This document shows positions 23,032 to 35,203 of a stretch of 64,000 bases of DNA, one piece after another (position 1 is the first letter of the stretch; every line of letters starts with the position of its first letter). Made by a program: the position numbers and the translations under genes. The DNA is from Beverwykella pulmonaria (lineage: Eukaryota; Ascomycota; Dothideomycetes; Pleosporales; Melanommataceae), in assembly GCA_001599595.1 (NCBI GenBank), contig BCHH01000004.1, positions 317,905 through 381,904 of the forward strand, in the 5' to 3' direction. Under the pieces are notes generated by a model that ran no database searches, was not told the DNA's origin, and was given only the letters and a program-made list of their open reading frames with translations.

Positions 23032-23341
23032 GGCAGTAGCCTCGACGAAAGCAGAAGACGAATGACATTTTTGAGAGATAGAAAGAAAGATGCAAGAGAA
23101 TTTTGGTAGCTCAATGCAGCCTCCCTGGCCTAAAGCAGTACGCTCGGCTCTGAAAAATCAAAAGAATCCGAAATTTTTTTTGCTAGTCTTAGCCACACTA
23201 CAGGACCATGATGTGTCTCCTGCGGCCTTTTAGCACAAGTTTTTCAAATTCACCTCAGAGATCGCGAGACCTAGAAAAAATACTACATCAAGTCGGATCA
23301 TTACAACCCCATCTGCGACTATTGCAAGTATTCTCATAAAT
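23032..23341. other. Intergenic, convergent gene ends
   Basis: Space of 310 bases between the stops of the Rossmann-fold gene and the peptidase gene. No feature recognised. Confidence 0.5.
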
Positions 23342-25087
23342 TCAAAAATACTGTCTCTTCCTTAGTCCTGCCATTATCACTTTGGCCTCACTGTCATTAA
23401 CCTGAGCCTTAAAAGGTACTTCGTCCGCTTCGCACACCGTACCATCATCCGGCAGCGATGCGTCCTCTAAATACTTCTGAATGTGCGAGCTCGTACAAGT
23501 GGATCCCTCAGAAATCGAGCAGTGACCCACACTGTTTTGTTCCAGCAGTCTTGCACCGCCAAAGAGGGCAGTCATCTTCTTTGCTGCTCGTAAAGGCGTC
23601 ACTGGGTCGATCCTGGTACTAACAAAAAGTATGGGCGTGCTGGTGTTGTTTGCAGATGGGGGCCCAGTGAAAACTTGTGACTCGGGATTGTTGGTAGCCA
23701 CCTGCAATGAGCGACAGTTCAAGGAGAGCTCAGCCCACGATCCGCCGAGCCACTTGCTTTGGTTAACGAGAACGTCTACGTGATCCGTCCAGGCGTCAAA
23801 AGTCGATAGGTTGAATCGTCCGTGCGCGTCGTTGCAGGAAATGAACACAAGTGGCTCTAATTGTTGCGGGTCAGCTTCGTTGAGGGAGCATTCGTCACGG
23901 CTAGCTCCTTCACCAGCGGCCAAAGCGAGGAGAGTGCCGTTTCGTTGCTCGAGACCTGCAAGGACCTCCGCCAAGACCGGGAAATAGGCCCTAGGTGAGT
24001 ATGGCACGGCGACGATAGCGGTTTTGAAGTCGGTGATTGTTACGACTACGGGTGTTCCTACCCAATACCTGTCCGTTACCACGATTGGGTTTGCTGTAAG
24101 ATCTTCGATGACGGCGTTGAATCGTGCTTCGATGGCTTCTGGACTCTCATCCCAAAACACGCAGCTCTCTGCTCCGCCCTCGAAGCAGTAGGTGAAAAAG
24201 GTAGCAATCGCCGCGTCAGCATCGACAAGATTGGACTCCCACTTCCCCTGGTAGTAGTCTTCTCCATCGACCACCCCATCAAGGATCATACGGCCAACGC
24301 GCCCTGGGAACAACGCAGCAAATGTTGATCCAAGCACTGTTCCATAGCTGACACCATAGTACCACAACTTTGCATCCTCCTTCTTTCTTCCCTTCTCTTC
24401 AGCCAACAACTCGACATAGTGCAGCATGTCAGTCGAGGTCGCAACTGTATTCACATATCTCGCAGTCGAATGAGGGCCATGAACATCGCTGCACCAATCG
24501 CCGAAGGCGTCGCCCTGAGCCCATGCTTTGAGCATATCCGTCGTAGAGTTCGCATCGACCGCCTTTTGGAAGTTTGGATCGTACAATTTAGCAGTATCTT
24601 CACGGTTAGGGAAGCAGGACAGTTCTGGACCGGAATTATTCACGCCACGAGGATCGAAGCCGACGATATTATTTGCGGAGCCAAGTTGCCTTTGTAAGGT
24701 GGTGAGGCTTTGTTGGACAAACTGGACACCTGAACCGCCTGGGCCACCGGGATTTACGAGAATGTCCTGTGTCGATGAGGTTGCGTTTGGTGATGTCCAT
24801 TTGATGAATGCTATTCCTAATGTGCCGGCTCCGACATCAGAGTAGTCGAGGGGCACCTCGAGGATGGTGCATGTGAAGCCACCAAAACAGGGTGTCCATT
24901 GGAAAGTGGGAGAGGGTTTGAGCTTCAAGGACTGTCAAAGAGGGGTCGGGTGCAAACACGGATGCAAGCCTACCAATTCGAAATCCCAAATATCAGTCTG
25001 ATTGTAATCACGATTCGATATGGGGTTTGCAATCGAAGTGGAGATACATAAAAACGCCGCGAGGGCAGCGATGGAAGAATATGTCAT
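23342..25087 (-). CDS. Secreted alpha/beta-hydrolase peptidase with TAP-like C-terminal domain
   Basis: Two exons on the minus strand, 25087-24974 and 24931-23342, separated by a short 42-base intron (phase 0), give 567 residues. The start MTYSSIAALAAFLC gives a signal peptide (cleavage near residue 20). An upstream in-frame Met is passed over because it precedes the signal. The fold is clear: VPLDYS, the loop NPGGPGGSG (about 98-106), GFDPRGV, the nucleophile elbow GVSYG with Ser at about 233, and a C-terminal TAP-like domain with STRIDPVTPL (Asp) and NSVGHCS (His). Several Cys suggest extracellular disulfides. Homologues are tripeptidyl- or prolyl-aminopeptidase-type enzymes that trim N-termini outside the cell. 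Being near a Kex2-processed peptide, it might trim released units, but such enzymes are also common in secreted nutrition. A TATA box lies 61 bases upstream of the start. Confidence 0.9.
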
Positions 25088-26184
25088 TTTCCTTGAATAT
25101 GAAGGAGATGAACTGAGTAAAATCACTTCCAACAATGCAGACAACCACTTTTATATCTCTACCATGTGCTTAAGATTTCTCCCAACACGTCACCTCGTAT
25201 CCCAAAGTTGAAGCAGAACGTCCCAGCCACGCGTCTGCCTGTTGAATAAATTAATCTTCCATTCAAGGACGGCACTCCCCAACTGGTGTGAGGCACATTC
25301 CACCTACGATCCGGTAGATTGGATCATGGTAAGATTGTACGATATGGGCAACTTCACGAAGAAACACTGCCCGAAGGATCTTGGTGAGGCTGTGTGAGGA
25401 CTAGCGTGGCGCCCAGGTAATGCTAAGAGCAGGGGTTATAAATGAGGAGTCGTTAAATCGCAAACTCAGCCACATCTAGCGAAAGCGCGAGGGGATCGAC
25501 TAGGAACGATTCTAGGACCATTGGTGAGAAATTCGTCAATCTGTTCCTTGGCCAGCTTACTTTCCTTTTCTAGTATTTCCGGTGAGAGATTTCGTGAGAC
25601 AACGCGCGGCGTGCAGAGAATGGAACATAGCTAAGGTTTTCAGAATACTTAGGAAATAAATACGAGAGAGATCCCAGACAACGTCTTTTGCTCAGCCACA
25701 CATCGTTCAGAAGTAACAAAATTCAATGAAAATTTGGTTGGCACCAGACTTGACATTGAATGAGACGTAGCTTGAGTGTGCCTGTCTAAACATGTCCACG
25801 GTTTTGCTGGAAAATTCGGTTGTACTGTACCAATTCGAAAACAAATGTCGCAGTGGAATGAGGACACCCATTGAGGTTTGTGCAAGCATTTGGTCCTACA
25901 TGATATGAATGTTCACTATTGCTCTTCATTGGTAAGCGGAGCTAGGGTAAACGTAAAGATAGGAAAATTAGACCGTGAAAGAAACGAGAAACTAAAATGC
26001 GTGAGTCCATGGTTGAAAACGGTCCTGAGTACCGTACATAGTACAAAATGGAGAGGTTAGGGTAGGAATTGTATGGTCAATTCCGGCGCAAACACGGCTT
26101 CGGAAGATTTTGGGCTATCAATATCTCTCCAGAACCTAACTAGAATGCAATGTAAGCTGAGGATAATTTAGTCTGGTAGCAACT
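25088..26184. other. Intergenic region
   Basis: Promoter side of the peptidase gene and terminator side of the next minus-strand gene. Apart from the TATA box, nothing is recognised. Confidence 0.5.
25148..25155 (-). promoter_or_regulatory. Candidate TATA box of the peptidase gene
   Basis: 'tataaaag' on the minus strand, 61-68 bases upstream of the chosen ATG at 25087. Confidence 0.5.
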
Positions 26185-27705
26185 CTATATTTCCCATTTA
26201 GGTTTTGGCTTCGTAGCAATTTCTGTCTCTACTCCCGTTCCCGGATTATTTTCATTCCCAAAAGGATCGACCTGGGCCAAGATGTACTGGTCCTTATAAT
26301 ACGCATACGGATCTACTGTCGCTCTCGTAGGCTCCCTTGTCAAACTCTCTCTTGAATTTCCACTCATACTCTTCATGCTACCCGACCGTTCAGGTAACTC
26401 GAATCCCTTTCCAGCTTCTTCGAGTTGGCGATGCTCGGTGCTGATACGAACCTCGGATGTGACGAAGATATGTGACAGTGATTTCTCCAGCACGGGCCAG
26501 AAGATGGGCATCGAGGCACATATGATTGCAAGATCGACTTCCATGCAGCTGAGCAGAAGAGTGATAGGTGCCCACCAAGTGAAATCGATATATGGATATG
26601 TAGCGGCGCGGTGCTCTACAATCGTATATAGACGCCAGGCTGAAATGAACACGACTCTATAAAGACGGTAAGATTAATCATGTTCAGCTGTACGATGAAC
26701 AGGGGTTGGATTGGAAGTGTGAGCAAAAAACACAAAAGCAAGTGATAAACTGGAGAAATTGGAAGCAACGTACAGTCCGCCGATGAGGAATACTCCTGTC
26801 ATGGCCAGGAGATTCTTCCAACGGAGATGTGGCTGTGTGAACAGGACCATTGGCGTCACAAAGATTAGAATGTCGAACACCATGTTGAGGGCGGTATGGG
26901 ATTCGAAAAGTCGAATGAAGGATTTCTGATCATCAAATCCGAATCCATAGCACTTTGTGGTCTCCTTGCGGTCCCAGAACTCTCGGACTGGCAAACAAGG
27001 CACCCATGCCATAATGCTATATGCGAAACCCCAGAGACTGATGACAACAAGGAGGATAAGGCAAATATATCTCATGGTCCCGGCTTTGAATATACGAAGG
27101 TATTGGAAGAGCAGGGATAGCTTGATGATGGTGGTTTCGGTGATGTACACTCCATTCTCGACGTAGAACATCTACCAAGCGATAAGTAAGTGGGTGTTCG
27201 TGAAGCTGGTTATGGAGAAGAACACACCATCTGATATGTGATCGTACGAGGGAGTGCATTATAGAGAAGATGGTGGCCCAGTCCGTATTCTATGGCTACT
27301 GGTTGTGAGCTATTTGAGTTGCACTGCGCAAAAGCTGAAAGGAACATACACTTGACTACGAAAACTGTGGCCATTGTATTGAGTATCTACAGTCGTCAGG
27401 GCATTGCTCTATTTGGATCTCGTATTGAAGTGTCGTACCGCTGCCAGGAAAACGAAGATATCGTCCCAGCCCGGTTCTTGGATAACCTTGATTCGAACGT
27501 AGAGTCGAAACAGCACTGCTATCCAAGAAAGGATCTGCCATTGAGTTAGAAAGGAAAACGTAGCCGAACGCAATGTTGGACAGTGACATACCAGGAAGGG
27601 AATCGTAGTACCCATGATGGTCTCGCTGCGATTTGACACTGGAAGAACTTCATTTGGATCTGGGGGATTCGCGAGCATCTGCAAGAGGATCTTTTCGGTC
27701 GCCAT
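26185..27705 (-). CDS. Fungal rhodopsin-domain (PTH11-like) membrane protein
   Basis: Six exons on the minus strand, 27705-27592, 27534-27439, 27386-27350, 27298-27228, 27171-26774 and 26656-26185, give 395 residues. Introns are 51-57 bases except the last (117). The frame is continuous through all joins, and each join restores family text: GWDDIFVFLAAILNTMATVF, AIEYGLGHHLL, YVENGVYITETTIIKLSLLF, WVPCLPVREFWDR, LNMVFDILIFVTPMVL, GGLVVFISAWRLY and ICASMPIFWPVLE. Seven hydrophobic segments can be placed. A tail of about 100 residues with Arg/Ser/Glu stretches is cytoplasmic by analogy. No CFEM domain is present. The role is probably sensing at the plasma membrane; ligand unknown. It lies at the right edge of the cluster region, with a second member of the family at the left edge, but the two differ strongly in sequence. 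Confidence 0.87.
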
Positions 27706-29895
27706 TCTGCCAGATGTGCCGTCGCGATTCGCAGCACGCTTCTTTTGGCAATATCCTGAGACTCGTAGTATTTTGCTTTTTCCCCAGTCCCTATTTTGAA
27801 AGGATGATGGGGAATATTTAATAGCTGGTGTTCTGACTCGTGGCTGGGTGGGTCCTTCATGCTGGCACAGGGATATCAAACAAACGCTAGTGGTTAGCGA
27901 GCCAGTGGCCGATGTCCTAACGACGGGAGCCAGGAACTTGACAGGTCTTGGTGTGAATACCCTGCAGATGCTGCGATGTGATGAACGACTCGCGAGCAAA
28001 CCCCAGACAGCGGAAGTGGGATCAAGCATTACGTGCTGTGGAACCTGCTCGCTGTTGCGTAACATGTATGCTTCCCTGAATATCTTGCGACGAGGAAAAG
28101 TTCAAACCCTGAATACCCTGCGACAAGGAACAAGTTCAACCCCACAGTTCAATATGGACCTTACCCGCCGACCATCGATAAGAAATTGGGCGGCCAGTAG
28201 TTGACAGCGGCCTGCGGGACCTTTTTCAAAACAAACCTTCCAAGATGATTTGCAAGTAACTCCCGAACGCCACAGCCATCGTTTGGAACATTCCACGCGC
28301 TGTTGCTTCATCGCTTAAGTATACTGTATGCGCACTAGATAGTTATGTAATGTGGGCCGGATGCATGCTGCCGGTCGAATTGTAGGGCGAATTGTAGGCT
28401 TTCGCGGTTTGCGCTGTTGAAACTCTAACATCGACAAACTTTGTGATAGCGGCGGGGTTCGCATTGGACGTTATCCACAGACCCAATCACCGCTACCGCG
28501 AAGGAATATGGTGATTCTCATGATTAGCGTCGGGCATTACTAGCCAATTAACAACCGGCGGTGGATCAAACATCGCTTGTGAACTGCCGATGCTGTGTCT
28601 ACGCTGTTAAAGGTTAGTCACAAGGTGATGAATAAGGGGCGACAAATAGATAACTTCATGGCCCTGTGCCTTGACCATGCGCGACTCAAACTCTACGTAA
28701 ACCCCTGCTAAATGGGCAGATCCAACTTATGACATCCGCTTTCTGGCGGGCCCAATGGTTGCCACCTGCTACAGTACAATTTTCCGCCTTCCTCATCGTT
28801 TCTAGCTTCACAAGCTTGTCCGCTTGAAGTTCGTGGACCGTTGAAGCTGTGGAGTCCGAAAATCTTCCGAACCTCTCCACGCAATATCTTTGCACGACCG
28901 TACCCACAAGAAACCGTTACAGAACCCAGCTATTGAACCAATCTGCATATAAAATCTCCTATTGCACCGATTGTTCCAATCAAAAACTAGTACATATTAA
29001 TATGAAGCAAGTGTCTACCCTTACCTTCTCCGCACATTCAATATAGGCCTGAAAAAGGGCCGTATGGGAACACAAGTGCGTCGATTCGCTTCCTGAATCC
29101 TTCTAGTAAATATTCGAAACTTTACAACTGCAGGTAAACAGTAGCTACAACTCGTGTCCGCGCGCGTGTGCTTGCTCGTAGCGCCCACGTCACTCAGAAA
29201 ATCTTGGTAGGGGAGCTGCCCACTGCGAAACAACACGACATCTCCTGTCAAGTAGCAGAAAATACTTACCCAGACATCACGGCTATGATGGTTGGCTACA
29301 AATTTATAACACTACCGATTTTTACAATTCCGGTCAGCTTGGTTCTGTTCTTGTTGACTTTGGAAGCCTAGCTAGCTAGGTAGGCAGAGTCTGCACTCGA
29401 TGGATCTTGTGCAGGTCGTCAAATGTATAACGTCCATAAATAGACTATAGCTTCTGCTTAGAGTATTTAGGGCAGGCCATATAAGCATTCATTTCACTCG
29501 AATTGACCTTTCTTCACGGACTGTTGGCTTTTATGTCATGAGACTACCACGGCTGTGGCGGAAGGAAAAATCTCGACAGGAAGGATTAAAAAGAAGCGGC
29601 ATATGAACACGAGGGACCTGAGGAACCTGAGGAGCCTGAGGGAGCCAAGGGCTAGCACAAAATACTGCCAGCCGCATGCAACTAGCCTTCGTTAGCAGAA
29701 GGACCCTATGGCCATGGTGGAATATTGCCTCATTGAGTGATCCGATCAATTAGCCAGCAGGCCAGAAACCAGAGAGCAAAGTATGAAGACTTATCTGAAG
29801 CCATAAACTGCCAACGGGCTAGCCCACGTAGCAGCGTAACAAGGCAAAGATGATGATAGGTGAGATTCACTTATCTGTGAGCCATCCAGCCCCCA

Positions 29896-29985
29896 GTGCA
29901 CAAGAGGCTATCATTGATACCGACCCGTTCCCATGTCCTGGGTGTCTTTATTGATGACATTTTATTTGCCTACCATATTTGGCAT
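29896..29985 (+). pseudogene. Possible reverse-transcriptase relic
   Basis: The plus-strand frame reads HVLGVFIDDILFAYH, which resembles the catalytic-strand motif of Ty1/copia reverse transcriptases (YVDD type, with hydrophobic flanks). It sits in a 73-codon frame with no further recognisable retroelement text, so at most it is a remnant. It does not resemble the corresponding part (QTDDTLIL) of the intact element at 35204-41232. Confidence 0.25.
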
Positions 29986-31482
29986 GCTTCTCAAACTACC
30001 CATCGGATGCGATCGCGGAAGATGGGGCCAATAGACGGATTACGTGACATACGATCACAAGCCGATTGCAACTCCGACACTGCCAGGTCAGCCTCAACCT
30101 CTGCTCCACAGATATGAATCACCATTCCATGAATTACACTGCTTCCGGCATCACTTGTGGCTTTCGCGCTTTTCTCGTTCTTGCGCGAGAGTATTAAGGC
30201 GATTGAGGATCAGCACGGAGATCTGATAGAGCCGCGGCAGGGAGCTTGTTGCAAGGGAATCAGGACGTTGGGAAAATTATCGTACTTCTTGAATGGGTTC
30301 ACAAAGAGCTCTATCTTTTTGGGAGGGTGGCTCGTCAGATGCGGAGTGTTGTTGAGTTGCTGTGGTGTGAAGCAGGTGGCGGAGGGGGGTGATATTGGAG
30401 AGGTGCTACTGGGGCAGCTGCTGTTCAACATTATAGAGAGCTAGGAGCAAGTGCGTTTGGATGCTGGTGAGTATATTGAAGCTTCACGTCGTGGTCACTG
30501 TGGCAAATGATGCCCCGTGATGGAGAAAACTAAAGCTGGTGATAGGACATCCTATTGAAGTGTACATAGGTTGTAGATATAGATAATGAGTAGAGGCTGC
30601 GTTAGAGACGGAAATTTTGGAGAAAAGTCCTATCAACATAGTACCGGTCGGCGAGTGTTGTGCGGGTGTTGTGCGGGTGGAGATTGGTTGTGGTCATGGC
30701 TGCCGTGCCCCCTGCCAAGGCCACCGTCTTCATAAATGACGGCACCGTTGGACGCTATGACGCGGGTCATGGCGGCCACCCGCACTGGACGCGAGGAGTT
30801 CCCCATTTTGCAGCCATGACTCAAGAAAATGCCCCTTTTTTTCTTTAGAAAAGTAGCTACAGCTGTGCAGTATGTTTCATACCTTTATGAAGAAATATTT
30901 ACTTGTGTTCTGCTAGAAGGTCAATCCAAGGCTATGGGTATGGTGGTCAGTGGCCGTGTGCCATAAACTATCACATTCGAAATGCCCTAAGAAGTGGACG
31001 GTGGAGGCATGATTGCAGAGTTTTCAGCCCAGTTCCATGAACCGTTTTGCCTACAGTACAAAAATAATAGAAACCTTGAAGCCGACGAGAAGCAAGAGAA
31101 GTCGGTTTCATTCTCTCTACACCTCATGACGGGGCCCCCTTTTGACAATCGACATTTTCCTTTCCGCGACAGTTTCGATGAAGATACAGACGGCGTGACC
31201 CGAAGAATCAAATAGGAAAGAAAGGGTAAACAATCCCGACAATAACGCAAGCCCTGACGCATTGAGTCCCGAAAATCTTCGGACCGAAATCGCACCGCAA
31301 TGGTATACCGAAAAATATCGGCCTTGTAGCCTTCGGACGAATTCACATTCATACCTACGCTACTAAATCGGTATCGTCCCAAGTATCGCCATCTAATGTT
31401 CTAGCAAGATAGAGGAAAATGTAGGGACCAACAAGGAAGAGTTGCAATGACATATGCAATCGTCCGCCCTCGGAGATAATAG

Positions 31483-31490
31483 TATATAAA
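31483..31490 (+). promoter_or_regulatory. Candidate TATA box of the alpha/beta-hydrolase gene
   Basis: 'tatataaa' lies about 102 bases upstream of the ATG at 31592. Confidence 0.55.
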
Positions 31491-31591
31491 CCATGCGCCT
31501 CAACGTCCATAAAAGTTTATAAACGGTTTAATTTAAAGCTCGTGAACTTCACCCCAATTTTTCCCTATTCCGATTTGAGTCCAGACATACC

Positions 31592-32539
31592 ATGGAATTC
31601 CTAGCCCCCGAAAAGGTCAACTTCCCTTCCAGCGGCATCAACATCGTCGGCGAACTCTACCTCCCCCATCCAGGAAGCCCATCTCGCAACAGCGCTGCCG
31701 TCGTAATCGGTCGCCCCTCCATGGGCGTCAAAGAGCAAACCGCCGGAGCCTACGCGCGCGCCCTCTGCACTGCCGGATTCATTGCTCTTGCCTTCGACGC
31801 TGCATACCAAGGAGAGTCTGGTGGGTTACCCCGCATGCTCGAGAATCCCTTTCAGCGGGCGGAGGATGTGCGAGCTGCGGTCTCGTACCTCACAACTCGC
31901 GATGAGGTCGATGCGGAGCGCATCGGGGCTCTAGGCATTTGTGCGTCGGGCGGTTATGTGCCGTTTGCTGCCCAGACAGATACGAGGATGAAGGCTATTG
32001 CAACCGTATCGGGCGCGGATTTCGGACGCATTATACGAGAAGGTCTGAAGCCCAAAGGGCTGATTACTAGGGAGCAGCTCATGGAACAGCTGAAGAGAGC
32101 AAATGCGCTACGGACGCTGGAAGCCAAGGATGGGGAGGCGAGGATAGTGGTCATGACGCCAGGGAAGAAGAGTGATATTCCGGAACAAGCCCCGGACCTA
32201 ATCAAAGATGCGTGGGACTACTACATGACTGAGCGCGGACAACATCCAAGGAGTGGACAGAGCTGGACGGGTCGGAGCATGGATCTGTGTGCAAACTTCG
32301 ACGCATACAGATTCATAGACATGATCTCGCCGAGGCCGCTATTAATGATTGCGGGAGAAATGGCGGATACGCTATACTTTAGCGAGGACGCTATTGGAGC
32401 CGCGAAAGAGCCGAAAGAATTGTTTGTAGTCCCTAACAAGAGCCATGTCGAGTTGTACGATAATTTGAGCGAGACGGCACCGAAGTTGGTGGACTTCTTT
32501 TCAAATAGCCTCACGGATGAGAGACCGGCAAGACTTTGA
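31592..32539 (+). CDS. Alpha/beta hydrolase (YcjY/dienelactone-hydrolase-like)
   Basis: Single exon, 315 residues, beginning MEFLAPEKVNFPSSG at the first ATG after a TATA box. The fold is visible in order: GINIVGELYLP, the oxyanion-side strand AAVVIGRPSMGVKEQTAG, ALAFDAAYQGESGG, EDVRAAVSYL, the elbow IGALGICASGGY (Cys117, Ser119), PRPLLMIAGEMAD (candidate acid) and VVPNKSHVELYD (His near 280). Length and order fit cytosolic YcjY-type hydrolases. The residue at the usual nucleophile position of the elbow (G-x-Nu) is Cys, as in dienelactone hydrolase; the Ser two residues later is an alternative. There is no signal peptide, so it is probably cytosolic. It converges on a Zn2Cys6 regulator 135 bases away, a common pairing in small metabolic loci, but the substrate is unknown. 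Confidence 0.88.
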   Translation: MEFLAPEKVNFPSSGINIVGELYLPHPGSPSRNSAAVVIGRPSMGVKEQTAGAYARALCTAGFIALAFDAAYQGESGGLPRMLENPFQRAEDVRAAVSYLTTRDEVDAERIGALGICASGGYVPFAAQTDTRMKAIATVSGADFGRIIREGLKPKGLITREQLMEQLKRANALRTLEAKDGEARIVVMTPGKKSDIPEQAPDLIKDAWDYYMTERGQHPRSGQSWTGRSMDLCANFDAYRFIDMISPRPLLMIAGEMADTLYFSEDAIGAAKEPKELFVVPNKSHVELYDNLSETAPKLVDFFSNSLTDERPARL

Positions 32540-32674
32540 AGCAGAGTTGGGTGTGACTAAATCGCAATTACAATCGCAATGACTTTGGCACGTCTCTGAG
32601 CGGTTTTTAAGATTTGCAGGTGGGGCCATTGCTGCGAGACAATTTAACATCAAATCGAGTACTTTCAACTAAGC

Positions 32675-34898
32675 TCACGCTCCAGAATCGTATTCAGGAT
32701 CATGATTGAGGAATGCATCGAGGTTTAGAGTGTCCCAGTCCCAGATCTCTTCTAGCCCTCCGATATCTGGTTGCGTCACGTCGCCAAAGGGGACCTGGGT
32801 CAGGAACTGGTCTATATCGAAGGCGAGACCGTCGTTGTGTGGAATTTGAGGAAGTGTTTCCGGAGCAGTATATGGCAAGGCGGCGATGGGGACCGCAAAG
32901 ACTGCTTGCGAAGCTTCTTGGCCGTTCGGCTCTACGGTAGATATGCCCATGTCGATTCTTGGCCTCTTGTGATTGTGGAACCATCTCGACAGTACTGGAG
33001 CGGCTTCGACGAGCTTGAACAAGAATTTATAAGATGACGCGCCGATCCGCGTGAGACTGAGCTGGTGCAACATGTCTAGAGCGCTTTCAATGACATCCAT
33101 TACTTGCTCACGATGTGGAAGCTCGTCATTGGTATCATGAATGATTGCTGAACATAGTACGGTTGCGGTGTCAAAAAGGGAGAATACAACGAGATGGAAC
33201 TTGGCGTTGATGGGAAACTCGTGGTCAAATAACTTTCGAGCTGCTTCGAACAGCTTCAGGCTGATTTCGATGCCCAGGTGCCGCAAATGAATATCCTGAG
33301 AGGAATTTAAAATCTTCGGATTCCGAGTGAGATAGGGTTTCAAGAAGTCAAACATAGTCATGTAGCTGACGACATGGAGCTGGCGGCGCTGAACAACAAA
33401 ATATGGGTGCTGGTCGTCGAAAGACAGATCTGGCGACATGAATCTAAAAATTGGCGGTAGCTCTTCAATGAAACTCTCACACTCAGCCTCAATGGCGACA
33501 ACCTCGTCTGGAGTCAAATTCTCGAAAGCTTGGATATTCCTTTTGTGCTTGTTTATGCGCCAGGCGAGTTGGGCTTGGAGAGCTATATGCGCAAACGGCG
33601 ATAGCAGGTTCGGTTTTGTGGCGGATTCCTCTAAGCGTAGGTTTGGAAATGTGAAACTGCAGTCTTTCTGATCGATCAGGTGGGGTCGACCAAGCCATGC
33701 GGACATCTGCCTGTAGGGAATTGAGCTAAATTCATGCACTGGACTGGGGACAGACAAACCAGTCCCACAAGTAAAGAATGGTCCAAACTCGGCGTCGGAT
33801 TTCGACCTCAAACTCAGTCAAGCCGTCGAGGCCAGTGTCCTTATCAATTCCTAGGGAAAAGTCGTTAGCGTGCAGCGTCATAGGTGCGAGGGCGCCGTAC
33901 CTAGCTCCTGGGCCTCGTGAATAGCACGTCCTAGCACGTGCCAACACTCAACCATTTTGGATTCTGATTTGAGCCATGCTCCCTTTAGAAATTGTTCTTG
34001 AACACGCGCGAGACATATTTTGGGCGTGACAAAGCTAGTACTGAGCTGTTCGGCGGCTTCAGCAAAACGGTCCGTTAGCACTTGAGAGCTACATGCTAGC
34101 TCGAATTCCACCATTTTGCGTATTGAAGCTGGAAGATACTGGCCTGAGTGCGCGCATACTCTCAAGAGAAGGCAGGTGAACTCTGGAGATAGTCTTTTTC
34201 CGCCGGCACGGTCGGACCACCACTGGACGTACTGCTCCGTAAAGGTTGGAGCGTAGATTGAGTTATACCGATAATTGACAATACCGAGAAAGTGGTTCAC
34301 AAACGCGTCTAGAGTAGTTAGTCACGAAGCAACCGTGTGATCACTGGGAACATGTGTACCTGTAATGGATCTCGATGGGAATACATGGAGAAATTTGTCC
34401 ACTTCTCGAGCCTGATCTGACTCTGAAGTTGATTCACTCTGGTTGGTATCCTGACTCTTGATCAGTGTCAATTTTAATATTAAAGTCACCCTCGCTAGTA
34501 ACGGACTTTGGTTTCAGCATATCCTAGTTCGTAGTGCACGTGTCCTGGCATGTAACCCCAGGCCTTCAAACCCCCTTCAGGCGCGTCTTGACTGCTCTCC
34601 CAACATAGAGGAGAACCGTCTAAGGAGCCGTGAAGACTTCGTTTCTGTCCTCTTGAATCACCACTGAAGGTAGTGGGACTAGTCTGAGAGTCTTGCTGGA
34701 CCACAGATTTCTTTTGCCCAAATTGGCATAAGTGGGGCACCTTTCTCGCCTGACAGTGATTGCAAGGCCATTCTCGAGAACACTGGTTTATGATTAGCCC
34801 TGTGCAAGCCGCAGGCTAAATAGCACAACAACCTTTTGCTTTCTGCGCTGGCACTCGGTACAAGACGTCACCAAGCGACTTTCCTTTTGGCCTTGCAT
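32675..34898 (-). CDS. Zn2Cys6 fungal transcription factor
   Basis: Six exons on the minus strand, 34898-34833, 34782-34507, 34450-34360, 34308-33901, 33850-33760 and 33710-32675, give 655 residues; introns are 49-56 bases. The start MQGQKESRLVT precedes the zinc cluster directly. The cluster is C-x2-C-x6-C-x5-C-x2-C-x8-C (CTECQRRKQK then CSREWPCNHC), interrupted by intron 1, which begins with a less usual 'gttgtt'. The middle domain (fungal_trans) shows FVNHFLGIVNYRYN, EFEVEIRRRVWTILYLWDWQ and MSAWLGRPHLID. The acidic C-terminus (EEIWDWDTLNLDAFL) looks like an activation domain. It should bind DNA as a dimer in the nucleus. Its target may be the convergent hydrolase gene. The start codon lies only 305 bases from a copia LTR that points the same way, so its promoter may be altered. 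Confidence 0.88.
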
Positions 34899-35203
34899 AT
34901 CCTCCCATGGAATCTGGCAGGGGCAAGAAGAAGTTTAGGCGAAGGAGGAATGTTGTCGTGGATGTTGAGATCTGAGATGTAACAACGGACCAATTTTGCC
35001 CCACTAACGCTGAAGTAAGCGGTTAGCACGTGATATAGCCCCTCACTATGAACCCTTAATGCAAACGTGCCTTCGACGGCACTCAATTTCAGTAAGACTA
35101 ATACTTTTCGTACACACTTTGCAACCCATTTCTGATTAATGTAGACACCGTCATGCAGAGATCGGACGGAACCGCGGTGCCCACCCATCATCAGCTTTGA
35201 TAG
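34899..35203. promoter_or_regulatory. Promoter/5' UTR remnant between the regulator and the retroelement
   Basis: All native sequence upstream of the Zn2Cys6 gene is 305 bases before the LTR begins. A 115-codon minus frame (34868-35215) crosses from the LTR into this region and overlaps the regulator start, but has no family resemblance. Confidence 0.5.
35199..35203. repeat. Target site duplication, left copy (GATAG)
   Basis: The five bases GATAG precede the left LTR directly and recur immediately after the right LTR at 41233-41237, as expected for integrase-mediated insertion. Confidence 0.9.

Larger units (their letters stand above)
27706..31591. other. Long gene-poor region
   Basis: About 3.9 kb without an assembled gene. 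It contains a possible reverse-transcriptase relic (29896-29985), a short 'gaggaacct/gaggagcct' repeat near 29615-29645 and the promoter of the hydrolase gene at the right end. Remaining frames are short and conflict between strands. Confidence 0.5.
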
